64,000 bases of DNA from Wohlfahrtiimonas sp. G9077 (GTDB taxonomy: Bacteria > Pseudomonadota > Gammaproteobacteria > Cardiobacteriales > Wohlfahrtiimonadaceae), in the NCBI RefSeq assembly GCF_002252155.1, contig NZ_NEFD01000001.1:248001-312000 (forward strand), in the 5' to 3' direction. Each line of letters starts with the position of its first letter. The first letter of the stretch is position 1. The notes under the pieces are model-generated. The model was not told the DNA's origin and ran no database searches. It saw only the letters and a list, made by a program, of their open reading frames with translations. A program made the translations under genes and the position numbers. Of the stretch, positions 18,615 through 25,994 are shown piece after piece.

Positions 18615-19301
18615 ATGCGTTCGCTCATTTTAACCATCGGTCGACACAAGGCCTATCCGTTTGTCTGTTTCATTTTGGTGATTGGCGCATTTTTATACAC
18701 AGAACCGTTTAAAGCCCTCAATCTTCGTTATGCCATCTCATTTTTTGGCGCGATCACAGGCTTAATTTGCGTCATTTTATTCACGCGCAGAAGTCAGCTG
18801 GGCAACTATTTTGGCTTGTTGGCCACCTTTGGCGAGAGCATGGGCAATTTTTTGGGCGGTAACATTGGTGCCGGATTGCCCCATCTGTATAACTTCAGTA
18901 CACATGTGTATGGCATTTTCAATTGGCGCAAACATCATGATCAAGATGATAAAGTGATCACCCGCAGCCTAACATGGATGCAAATGTTTTATGTCATTTC
19001 CGCCTTTTTTGCCATTTTTGGTTTGAGCATCTGGATCACAAAAGTGATGGGCGTGGACAATACCCTCGGGCAACTCATCGTCAATGGCATCATTTTTGGT
19101 TTAGCGGTACCCGCACAAACGCTACTGGTGATGCGTTATGACTTTAACTGGTACCTTTGGATCATCATGAATGTGTTTGTGGTGGGGTTAAACTTTTTTG
19201 GCCCTGAGCCTAATCCTGTCATTGGTGCACAATATTGCATTTATCTTTTTAATGCTGTCTATGGTTTAATCGAATGGCGATCCTTTGCACACAAACAGTA
19301 A
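18615..19301 (+). CDS. pnuC: Nicotinamide riboside transporter PnuC
   Basis: A 228-residue membrane protein with about seven helices. The family motifs around GNFLGGNIGAGLPHLYNFSTHVYGIFNWRKH and the C-terminal QYCIYLFNAVYGLIEW are clear. It mediates facilitated uptake of nicotinamide riboside, which NadR traps by phosphorylation. The ribosome binding site AAGGAGGAG is strong, and the gene is in one operon with nadR. Confidence 0.93.
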   Translation: MRSLILTIGRHKAYPFVCFILVIGAFLYTEPFKALNLRYAISFFGAITGLICVILFTRRSQLGNYFGLLATFGESMGNFLGGNIGAGLPHLYNFSTHVYGIFNWRKHHDQDDKVITRSLTWMQMFYVISAFFAIFGLSIWITKVMGVDNTLGQLIVNGIIFGLAVPAQTLLVMRYDFNWYLWIIMNVFVVGLNFFGPEPNPVIGAQYCIYLFNAVYGLIEWRSFAHKQ

Positions 19302-19307
19302 GGCAAC

Positions 19308-19334
19308 AAAAAACCCGCAATCAGCGGGTTTTTT
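19308..19334. terminator. Bidirectional terminator between pnuC and rplI
   Basis: Stem AAAAAACCCGC (19308-19318) and GCGGGTTTTTT (19324-19334) with a 5-base loop. It closes both convergent operons. Confidence 0.93.
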
Positions 19335-19355
19335 TAATGCATTGAGGGGTTGAAA

Positions 19356-19802
19356 TTATTCAGCCACTACGTTCACTTGGATGTCTACAACAACATCTGG
19401 GTGCAATGCTAATACAACAGCGTGTTCACCGATGCTACGGATAGAACCGTCAGCGATGCGAACTTCACGTTTGTCTAATTTAACGCCAGCGTTGGTTACC
19501 GCTTCAGCGATGTCTTGGCTAGTCACAGCACCGAATAAACGGCCTTCTGTACCTGCTTTCACAGACATAGTGATCACGATACCGCTTAATTTTTCGCCGC
19601 GTTCAGTTGCATCTGCCAAAATAGCTGCTTGTTTAGCTTCTAATTCTGCACGACGCTCTTCTAATTTTTGTAAATTCGCAGGTGTTGCTTCTGTAGCTTT
19701 ACCTAATGGTAATAAGTAGTTACGAGCATAACCAGATTTTACTTCAACAGTATCACCAAGTTGACCTAACTTGCCGATTTTTTCTAATAAAATAACTTGC
19801 AT
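19356..19802 (-). CDS. rplI: 50S ribosomal protein L9
   Basis: A 148-residue ribosomal protein. The N-terminal rRNA-binding domain (MQVILLEKIGKLGQLGDTVEVKSGYARNYL) and the long connecting helix are typical, and the length equals that of E. coli L9. Last gene of rpsF-rpsR-rplI. Confidence 0.98.
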   Translation of the reverse strand: MQVILLEKIGKLGQLGDTVEVKSGYARNYLLPLGKATEATPANLQKLEERRAELEAKQAAILADATERGEKLSGIVITMSVKAGTEGRLFGAVTSQDIAEAVTNAGVKLDKREVRIADGSIRSIGEHAVVLALHPDVVVDIQVNVVAE

Positions 19803-19817
19803 GATTGCTCCTTAAAA

Positions 19818-20042
19818 TTAATGCTGATCAGTATATGGAAGCAATGCAATGTAGCGAGCGCGTTTGATCGCAGTTGCTAATTGACGCTGATAACGAGCTT
19901 GCGTTCCAGTAACACGACTTGGGATGATTTTCCCAGTTTCAGTGATATAATTTTTTAAGGTATTGATATCTTTATAATCAATTTCTTTTACGTTTTCTGC
20001 TGTGAAACGGCAGAATCTTTTACGACGAAAATAACGTGACAT
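19818..20042 (-). CDS. rpsR: 30S ribosomal protein S18
   Basis: A 74-residue protein beginning [25 protein letters not shown] and containing [28 protein letters not shown], the S18 signature. It lies directly between rpsF and rplI. The priB gene that sits between rpsF and rpsR in enterobacteria is absent. Confidence 0.98.
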   Translation of the reverse strand: MSRYFRRKRFCRFTAENVKEIDYKDINTLKNYITETGKIIPSRVTGTQARYQRQLATAIKRARYIALLPYTDQH

Positions 20043-20070
20043 ATTTAAATTCCTTTATTGAATGATGGGA

Positions 20071-20433
20071 TTATTCACCCGCTTCAGCAGACTCTTCGTT
20101 AGAACGGTCTTCGCGCTGAGGCTTAACTAATACAGATGGCTCAGTCACAGCTTCTTCTTTTTGAATAACCATGTGACGTAAAATCGCATCATTGAAACGG
20201 AAAATGCCTTGTAATTCTTCAAGAGCCAATTCGTTACATTCAATGTTCATTAACACATAATGAGCTTTATGTAATTTTTGAATTGGGTAAGCCAATTGAC
20301 GACGACCCCAATCTTCTAAACGGTGGATTTGGCCACCTTCGTTCGTTACAACTGAACGATAACGTTCAATCATCGCTGGTACTTGTTCGCTTTGATCTGG
20401 ATGAACAAGGAATACAACTTCATAATGACGCAT
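20071..20433 (-). CDS. rpsF: 30S ribosomal protein S6
   Basis: A 120-residue protein starting [17 protein letters not shown] as in E. coli S6. Two ATG codons are available (20439 and 20433). I chose 20433 because it matches the family start and has 8 bases to the AAGGAA site, while 20439 has only 2. The acidic C-terminal tail could be glutamylated if a RimK is present. Confidence 0.97.
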   Translation of the reverse strand: MRHYEVVFLVHPDQSEQVPAMIERYRSVVTNEGGQIHRLEDWGRRQLAYPIQKLHKAHYVLMNIECNELALEELQGIFRFNDAILRHMVIQKEEAVTEPSVLVKPQREDRSNEESAEAGE

Positions 20434-20523
20434 ATTCATAATTCCTTATGGATTTATTAACAATAAAGTCTTCAGAATACCTGTAAGACAAGGAATGTAT
20501 TTTGTTAAAAATACAAGCGCTAA

Positions 20524-20552
20524 ATTATAATCAATCTTGAGACAAATTGCAA
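20524..20552 (-). promoter_or_regulatory. Promoter of the rpsF-rpsR-rplI operon
   Basis: On the minus strand the -35 box TTGCAA (20547-20552), a 17-bp spacer and a perfect -10 box TATAAT (20524-20529) precede rpsF by about 85 bp. The -35 box lies inside the 3' end of psd. Confidence 0.65.
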
Positions 20553-21370
20553 AGATTATAAAGCGCCCCGCCCATTTGCACCGGCGCTGCCTCTTTTAAC
20601 TCAGGATTTAAGGCAACGCGATCATTCTTTTCAAGGAGCACAATCGCCGTCGAACCCATATTAAAGCGCCCCATTTCTGCACCTTTTTCTAACGTCATGC
20701 CATCTTCATAATGTTGATACGCCAACACTTTACCATAAGGCGGTGTGATCTCCCCTGCCCACACAGTTTCCATGCTTGAAACATTGATCGCACCCACTAA
20801 AATGACAATCATCTTGCCATATTCCGTATCAAACACAGAGACATAACGCTCATTTTCTGCAAACAATGTGGGAATTTGTCCGGCTGTTTTCAATGACACA
20901 CTGTAAAGCTTGCCCGGAATGTGAATGGTGCGCAGTAATTTGCCTGTCGCTGGCATATGCACGCGATGATAATCCCTTGGAGATAAATACACCGTTGCAA
21001 AACTGCCATCTTTGAAGATTTGTGCAAGCTCGGGATCTGCAATTAAACTCTCCACTGTAAAATCATGGCCTTTAGCACGAATAAATTGGGTATCTTCTAA
21101 ATTGCCACACGCTGCAATTTTACCATCGGCAGGTGACACTAAAGGCGCATCATGAATGGGGCGCGCGCCATTTTCTAATGGACGGGTGAAAAACTCATTG
21201 AAGGTTTTAAAATCTTCAGGTTTTTTCACAGCGCTCTCTTGCCAATTGATGTCATAGAGCTTTGAGAAAACCTTAATGAACAAATTTTTAAACCAAGGCG
21301 TTTGAATGCGTGTCAATTTACGCATGCACCATGAGCTTAAGCGTTGCGGTAAAAAATATTGAATCGACAT
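20531..21370 (-). CDS. psd: Phosphatidylserine decarboxylase
   Basis: A 279-residue inner-membrane proenzyme that makes phosphatidylethanolamine. The DYHRVHMP motif is at residues 133-140. The self-cleavage site is MGST, with Ser240 as the residue converted to the pyruvoyl group; most proteobacterial enzymes have LGST there. I chose the ATG at 21370 (MSIQYFLPQ) because it follows the kdsB stop by one base and matches the family start; the upstream ATG at 21394 lies inside kdsB. Confidence 0.94.
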   Translation of the reverse strand: MSIQYFLPQRLSSWCMRKLTRIQTPWFKNLFIKVFSKLYDINWQESAVKKPEDFKTFNEFFTRPLENGARPIHDAPLVSPADGKIAACGNLEDTQFIRAKGHDFTVESLIADPELAQIFKDGSFATVYLSPRDYHRVHMPATGKLLRTIHIPGKLYSVSLKTAGQIPTLFAENERYVSVFDTEYGKMIVILVGAINVSSMETVWAGEITPPYGKVLAYQHYEDGMTLEKGAEMGRFNMGSTAIVLLEKNDRVALNPELKEAAPVQMGGALYNLCNLSQD

Positions 21371-21371
21371 C

Positions 21372-22142
21372 TTATTGCCCCTTCTCTTTGGCATACCATG
21401 CGCGTGCTGCGGTTAATTCGGCCTCTGTATCAATGCCAACAGGCGGTACTGTGTTCATTTTTTCCACCACAATTTGATAACCATTTGATAAAGCTCGCAG
21501 CTGCTCTAAGGATTCGGCTTGCTCTAAATGTGAGGGCTGTAAATTGGGATAAGCTTTTAAGAAAAAGGCTCGATAAGCATACACACCAATGTGGCGCTCA
21601 GGCGTTAAATTGTTTGGCAATGCTCCTTCGCCTTGCTCAACGCCTCTTGGATATGGAATGGGCGCACGCGAAAAGTATAAAGCGCCGTCCACATGATTGT
21701 GCACCACTTTCACCACATTCGGGTTTAAAAAATCTTCCCATGTGGCAATCGATGTGGCCAATGTGCTCATGGCAGCATGTTCGTGACAGGCCAATTTTGT
21801 TGCCACTTTTTGAATGTATTCATAAGGTAAAAAGGGTTCGTCCCCCTGCCAGTTCACAATGATTTCTTCATCTTGAAAACCGCAGATGTTCGCCACTTCT
21901 GCTAAGCGATCCGTCCCTGTTGGATGATCACTCGATGTCATCACAACTTCCGCTCCGATGCTGCGCATGTGATCATAAATCGTGGGATCATCCGTCGCCA
22001 CAATCACTTTTTTAGCCTTCACAGACATGGCTTGGCGCCATGTGTGCTCAATCACTGGCTGCTCGCCTATCAAGAGCATCATTTTATTCGGCAAACGCGT
22101 CGATTTTAAACGCGCCGGAATCACAATGACAAAATCATTCAT
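21372..22142 (-). CDS. kdsB: 3-deoxy-manno-octulosonate cytidylyltransferase (CMP-KDO synthetase)
   Basis: A 256-residue cytoplasmic enzyme that activates KDO with CTP for the lipopolysaccharide inner core. The N-terminus FVIVIPARLKSTRLPNKMML is the nucleotide-binding loop, and NWQGDEPFLPYEYI and YFSRAPIPYPRG are family motifs. It is transcribed with psd (one-base gap), linking LPS and phospholipid synthesis. Confidence 0.96.
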   Translation of the reverse strand: MNDFVIVIPARLKSTRLPNKMMLLIGEQPVIEHTWRQAMSVKAKKVIVATDDPTIYDHMRSIGAEVVMTSSDHPTGTDRLAEVANICGFQDEEIIVNWQGDEPFLPYEYIQKVATKLACHEHAAMSTLATSIATWEDFLNPNVVKVVHNHVDGALYFSRAPIPYPRGVEQGEGALPNNLTPERHIGVYAYRAFFLKAYPNLQPSHLEQAESLEQLRALSNGYQIVVEKMNTVPPVGIDTEAELTAARAWYAKEKGQ

Positions 22143-22429
22143 AACATCAAACCCAATTCGGTAATAAAGCGCCTATTCTAGCAGAGGCGCCCTTAAAAAA
22201 AACCCCTCATCCCTTTTCGAATATTTCGCACATTCTTTATGCAAAAATGCTATTGACTTATTCTTAAATGCTCTATACGCTAGAAGTCATGCACAATACA
22301 TGGAAGTCAAGTCAAACCCACAAAACGACCGTCTATATATAAATACCGCCCTAAATTCTCGTTTTGATCATTTTATAGTCATATACTTGACCTGATTCAA
22401 CCATGCGCCCTGCGGGCCATAAATTAAAG

Positions 22430-22464
22430 TTATCCACAGGTTTATCCACAGTTTATGTGGACAA
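22430..22464. promoter_or_regulatory. Cluster of DnaA boxes
   Basis: Two perfect strong DnaA boxes TTATCCACA in direct orientation at 22430-22438 and 22442-22450 (12 bp start to start) are followed by an opposite-strand box with one mismatch, TTGTCCACA on the minus strand (22456-22464). The cluster lies about 70 bp before eda. It may be a DnaA-controlled promoter or a titration/reactivation site. The usual oriC neighbours are not in the window. Confidence 0.65.
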
Positions 22465-22482
22465 TATCCCCAATTAAAAACC

Positions 22483-22503
22483 CTTTCGATCTCACATCGA
22501 AAG
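22483..22503 (+). promoter_or_regulatory. Leader hairpin or operator before eda
   Basis: Perfect 8-bp inverted repeat CTTTCGAT (22483-22490) and ATCGAAAG (22496-22503) with a CTCAC loop, 30 bp before the eda start. No T-run follows, so it is not a terminator. It could be an operator or a 5' UTR stem. Confidence 0.45.
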
Positions 22504-22533
22504 TTTAACCGAACCCATAATAAGAGATGAAAT

Positions 22534-23178
22534 ATGATGAAAAAACGCTCTGATCTTTTACCGAACAATTCTGTCATTCCTGTGGCTGTGATCGACAGCA
22601 TCTCAGATGGCTTAAAATTGGCTGACATTTTAATCAAAGAAGCATTGCCGATCCTTGAGGTGACCTTTCGCTCAAAAAATGCCTCCGACATTTTAAAGGC
22701 CATTAAAGATCATTATCCTGATTTAACCGTTGCCGCCGGCACCATCATTAATCCTGAGCAAGCAAAATTGGCCTATACATCTGATGCTGACTTTTTAGTC
22801 AGCCCAGGCTGTAATCCGCGCACCATTCAAACGGCACAAGATTTAGGTGTCATGATTGTTCCGGGCGTCAATAGTCCTACGGCCATTGAAATGGCACTCA
22901 ATTATGGCGTGACGACCATGAAGTTCTTCCCTGCTGAAGCCTCAGGCGGCATTGAGATGATTAAAGCGATTTTAGCACCTTATCAAGAGATTCAGTTGAT
23001 CCCAACAGGCGGTATCAACGACAGTAATTTTAGAGATTATTTGGCGATTGATCGCGTCATTGCTTGCGGCATGAGCTGGATGGTGGAAAAACGCTTAATC
23101 AATGATGGTAATTGGACAGAAATTGCCCGTCGTGTGCGTTTGGTCAAAGAGTTACTGGATGCATCACCGACGAAGTAA
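22534..23178 (+). CDS. eda: KDPG/KHG aldolase
   Basis: A 214-residue class I aldolase of the Entner-Doudoroff pathway that splits 2-keto-3-deoxy-6-phosphogluconate into pyruvate and glyceraldehyde 3-phosphate. The Glu motif ILEVTFRS and the Schiff-base lysine in TTMKFFPAEASGG are conserved. edd and zwf are not beside it. Its 3' end overlaps the convergent mepA by 15 bases. Confidence 0.94.
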   Translation: MMKKRSDLLPNNSVIPVAVIDSISDGLKLADILIKEALPILEVTFRSKNASDILKAIKDHYPDLTVAAGTIINPEQAKLAYTSDADFLVSPGCNPRTIQTAQDLGVMIVPGVNSPTAIEMALNYGVTTMKFFPAEASGGIEMIKAILAPYQEIQLIPTGGINDSNFRDYLAIDRVIACGMSWMVEKRLINDGNWTEIARRVRLVKELLDASPTK

Positions 23179-23961
23179 AATTGTCTCGCACGCTTTTGGC
23201 ATCGCAGGTTTCTGCGGTGCTTTTTTATTGCTCATTGGTTTTTTACGGCCAAGGGCAATCTCTTGCTGATCTTTGATCCAGTTGTTTAAATCGGCATCAC
23301 ATCCGGAAGTTTTGGTAACAGACGCTTGTGGCACACAATAAGGTTGATTATTCGGACATTTTAAACGCACATGAAAATGGGAATCGTGCCCAAACCACGG
23401 TCGGATTTTATATAACCATGAGGGATCTTTCTCAGTGGCGCATAAATGGGCTTTGATGACGGGATTGACAAAAATCCGCTCTGTTTGTGGATACAATGCC
23501 GCTTGATGCAATAAATCACGATAATAAGGATGCCAATTGACCACTTGACCCGTTTTGGCATTGACCAATGAAGGCGTTTCTAACGACTCTTTTTCATTGG
23601 GTTTTAAGCCAGATGCACCAACGCGCTCAAACCAAATGTCCACATCCAATCCAATTTGATGACTGGCATGGCCATAAGGCATGCGCCCGCCATGCGCTTG
23701 TGACATGTCCCCTAAAATCACTGTTGCATTTTGGGTGTTGGCAAATTGCCCTAAGTATTGAATCAAAGATAATAAAGCGGCATCGCCATAATTGCGTGCG
23801 CGACTTGGGCGCACTTGTTCATAACCGATGCCGCGAATGGGAATGGTGACGCCACCGGCAAAACAGCCGTTGGCGTAACTGCCATGAATGACGGTTTCAT
23901 TGGCATGCCCTTGCCCATATAATGCAAGCGAGAGCATACAAACCGCCATCCATGCTTTCAT
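23164..23961 (-). CDS. mepA: Penicillin-insensitive murein endopeptidase
   Basis: A 265-residue periplasmic LAS-type metallopeptidase that cuts D-Ala-mDAP cross-links. It has a Sec signal peptide (cleavage near residue 20), the zinc motif GGRMPYGHASHQIGLDVDIW (His and Asp ligands) and the second motif WFGHDSHFHVRLKCP. Six or so cysteines could form the disulfides known in MepA. It overlaps the upstream ddh gene by one base, so it is translated in the same operon. Confidence 0.9.
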   Translation of the reverse strand: MKAWMAVCMLSLALYGQGHANETVIHGSYANGCFAGGVTIPIRGIGYEQVRPSRARNYGDAALLSLIQYLGQFANTQNATVILGDMSQAHGGRMPYGHASHQIGLDVDIWFERVGASGLKPNEKESLETPSLVNAKTGQVVNWHPYYRDLLHQAALYPQTERIFVNPVIKAHLCATEKDPSWLYKIRPWFGHDSHFHVRLKCPNNQPYCVPQASVTKTSGCDADLNNWIKDQQEIALGRKKPMSNKKAPQKPAMPKACETILLRR

Positions 23962-24857
23962 TATACGAGTGCCTTAATCCAATCTTCGCGCTCACCTTCT
24001 AAGAAATCCACCATTGGAATTTCAATCAACGTGTATGCGCCTTTCTCTTGACGCATTGCAGCACGACCACTTGACACCATCACTTGCGCTGTCAATGCAG
24101 GATTGTCGATGGACATTTTGAACATAAAGTTCTGATTGCCCGATGTGCCTGAAGCACCTTTACGCGTCAATTCCACACCGTGACCCACATCTTTTAACAA
24201 ATTCACATCATCCACAAATTTAACATGTGTTTCATCATGAATGAAATAAGGATCTGTTTTAATGAGATTTTCAACGATTTCAGGGGTTGCACCTTCCGAT
24301 AATTCTACATACACCATGCGGCGATGCACACCTGCGCCCGTTGGCATTGTCATGGATAAGGCATCTTTCACGCCTTCAATGGCTTTGACTGCCACCGTGT
24401 GCCCCATGCTCATGCCTGGGCCAAAGTTGGTGTATGTCATGCCATTGGGTGCCATGGCCATTAACATTGCACGCACGATGGAGTCTGTACCGGGATCCCA
24501 GCCTGAAGAAACGATGGCCACAGCATTGTTCGCACGCGCCACTTCATTCAATTCACTGCGCACTTCTAAAATACTGGAATGAATGTCATAGCTATCGACC
24601 GTATGAATGCCTTTGGCTAAATAGGCTTTGGCTTGTTCTGGCACTTGACGTGTTGGAATGGCTAAAAATGCCACATCAATCTTCTCACTGAACTGATCCA
24701 CAGATGTTTTAACCACAACATTAGGGTATTGAGCAATTGGCTCACCACTACGGCGAATCGCGCCCACTAAATTAAAATCTTTCGTTTGTAATAAGACATC
24801 GATAACTTTTAAACCCACGTTACCGGAACCTACAACAATAGCATTAATTTTTTTCAT
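23961..24857 (-). CDS. ddh: meso-Diaminopimelate dehydrogenase (type II-like)
   Basis: A 298-residue NADP-dependent amino-acid dehydrogenase. It has an N-terminal Rossmann motif (VVGSGNVGLKVID) and the DAP-dehydrogenase segments SSGWDPGTDS and NFGPGMSMGHTVAVKAIEGVKDALS. It reversibly converts meso-DAP to L-tetrahydrodipicolinate, a one-step route around the DapD/E/F steps. The shorter length and the motifs resemble the Symbiobacterium-type (type II) enzymes more than the Corynebacterium type. It lies between hemH (23-bp gap) and mepA. A 2,4-diaminopentanoate dehydrogenase is less likely. Confidence 0.82.
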   Translation of the reverse strand: MKKINAIVVGSGNVGLKVIDVLLQTKDFNLVGAIRRSGEPIAQYPNVVVKTSVDQFSEKIDVAFLAIPTRQVPEQAKAYLAKGIHTVDSYDIHSSILEVRSELNEVARANNAVAIVSSGWDPGTDSIVRAMLMAMAPNGMTYTNFGPGMSMGHTVAVKAIEGVKDALSMTMPTGAGVHRRMVYVELSEGATPEIVENLIKTDPYFIHDETHVKFVDDVNLLKDVGHGVELTRKGASGTSGNQNFMFKMSIDNPALTAQVMVSSGRAAMRQEKGAYTLIEIPMVDFLEGEREDWIKALV

Positions 24858-24880
24858 CTATGTTTACTCCTGATGGAAGA

Positions 24881-25843
24881 TTAATGAGAATCCACAATCA
24901 ATTGCTTCATCATCTCAATGTGCAGAGCTTCTGTATTGAGGCATGGAATGAACTGATAATATTCACCCCCTTTCTCCATAAAGTAGTCTCTGTTTTCAAC
25001 GCCCATTTCTTCAATGGTTTCTAGGCAGTCCGCACTGAAGCCTGGGCAAAACACGGCAACTCGTTTCACGCCTTGAGCGGGTAAACTTGGCAAATATTCA
25101 AAGGAATAAGGTTTTAACCACTCCACATTACCAAATTTTGATTGAAACACCGTGGTGATTTTCAAGTCAGGACGATTCAACGCCTTTTCAATGAGTTTTG
25201 TGGTGGCCATACATTGATCATAATATGGATCACCTTTCTCATAGGTTGATTTTGGCATACCGTGATAGGATAACACAAGCTCATCAATTGCTGTATCGCC
25301 TAAGCCTTCCTCAATTTTTGCGCGGCACGCATCAATGTACACAGGATGATCATAATAATCGCTGAGCATCTGAATTTCTGGGAAATAACGGCGCGCTTTT
25401 AATGTATCGGCAACCGCATCAAACACTGTGGCTGTTGTGGCCGCACAATATTGCGGATACAACGGCAAAATGATGATTTTATCGACTTTCTTAGCAATCA
25501 ATTGATCTAAGCCCTGCTCAATCGATGGCTCACCATAACGCATCGCCACGACAACGTCATAATTCTCTGGCAAGACTTTTTCAAGGGCGGTGGCTTGATC
25601 TTGTGTGATGTATAAAAGCGGAGAACCCCGTTCCGTCCAAACGGTGGCATATTTTTCTGCCGAATCCTTTGGGCGAGTGGTTAAAATAAAGCCATTTAAA
25701 ATGAAGAACCAAATAAATTTAGGCACTTCAATCACGCGCGGATCACTTAAAAATTCGCGCAAATATGGACGAACATCTTTTGCTGTCGGTGATTTCGGTG
25801 TGCCAAGATTCACCAGCAAAACACCTATTTTACGGCCTTCCAT
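24881..25843 (-). CDS. hemH: Ferrochelatase
   Basis: A 320-residue enzyme that inserts Fe(II) into protoporphyrin IX, the last step of heme b synthesis. It has the N-terminus GVLLVNLGTPKSPT, the catalytic His in LSYHGMPKSTYEKGDPYYDQC, and the C-terminal CPGFSADCLETIEEM. First gene of a hemH-ddh-mepA run. Confidence 0.96.
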   Translation of the reverse strand: MEGRKIGVLLVNLGTPKSPTAKDVRPYLREFLSDPRVIEVPKFIWFFILNGFILTTRPKDSAEKYATVWTERGSPLLYITQDQATALEKVLPENYDVVVAMRYGEPSIEQGLDQLIAKKVDKIIILPLYPQYCAATTATVFDAVADTLKARRYFPEIQMLSDYYDHPVYIDACRAKIEEGLGDTAIDELVLSYHGMPKSTYEKGDPYYDQCMATTKLIEKALNRPDLKITTVFQSKFGNVEWLKPYSFEYLPSLPAQGVKRVAVFCPGFSADCLETIEEMGVENRDYFMEKGGEYYQFIPCLNTEALHIEMMKQLIVDSH

Positions 25844-25895
25844 GTCTTGGTTCCTATCTAATCAATAAAGTGCACCATTATGCATGAATTCTGCT

Positions 25896-25910
25896 GAATG
25901 TGAAACATTC
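25896..25910. promoter_or_regulatory. Short inverted repeat upstream of hemH
   Basis: GAATGT (25896-25901) and ACATTC (25905-25910) with a GAA centre, about 55 bp upstream of the hemH start. It may be an operator. No known consensus is matched. Confidence 0.3.
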
Positions 25911-25950
25911 TCACCCACAATCGCAGTTAATTTTATCTATTGCGCTCATA

Positions 25951-25977
25951 AAAAAAGCCATCAACGATGGCTTTTTT
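25951..25977 (-). terminator. Terminator of aspS
   Basis: Perfect 12-bp stem AAAAAAGCCATC (25951-25962) and GATGGCTTTTTT (25966-25977) with an AAC loop, 18 bp after the aspS stop in the minus direction. Confidence 0.93.
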
Positions 25978-25994
25978 GTGGATCAATCTAAAGA

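Larger units (their letters stand above)
22143..22533. other. 390-bp intergenic region between kdsB and eda
   Basis: The longest non-coding stretch of the window, between divergent kdsB and eda. It holds a -35-like TTGACT at 22253-22258 (with a weak TACGCT at 22276-22281, spacer 17), an AT-rich middle, a cluster of DnaA boxes at 22430-22464 and a hairpin at 22483-22503. No RNA gene and no convincing short reading frame was found. Confidence 0.6.

Noticed and set aside
22282-22396. Leader-peptide frames in the eda upstream region (17 and 31 codons)
   Set aside because: No ribosome binding site, no signal peptide and no run of regulatory codons.
22143-22533. Chromosomal origin (oriC) suggested by the DnaA boxes
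   Set aside because: dnaA, dnaN, gyrB, rpmH and mnmG are absent, the cluster has only three boxes, and no AT-rich 13-mer array is evident. I keep it as a DnaA-box cluster only.
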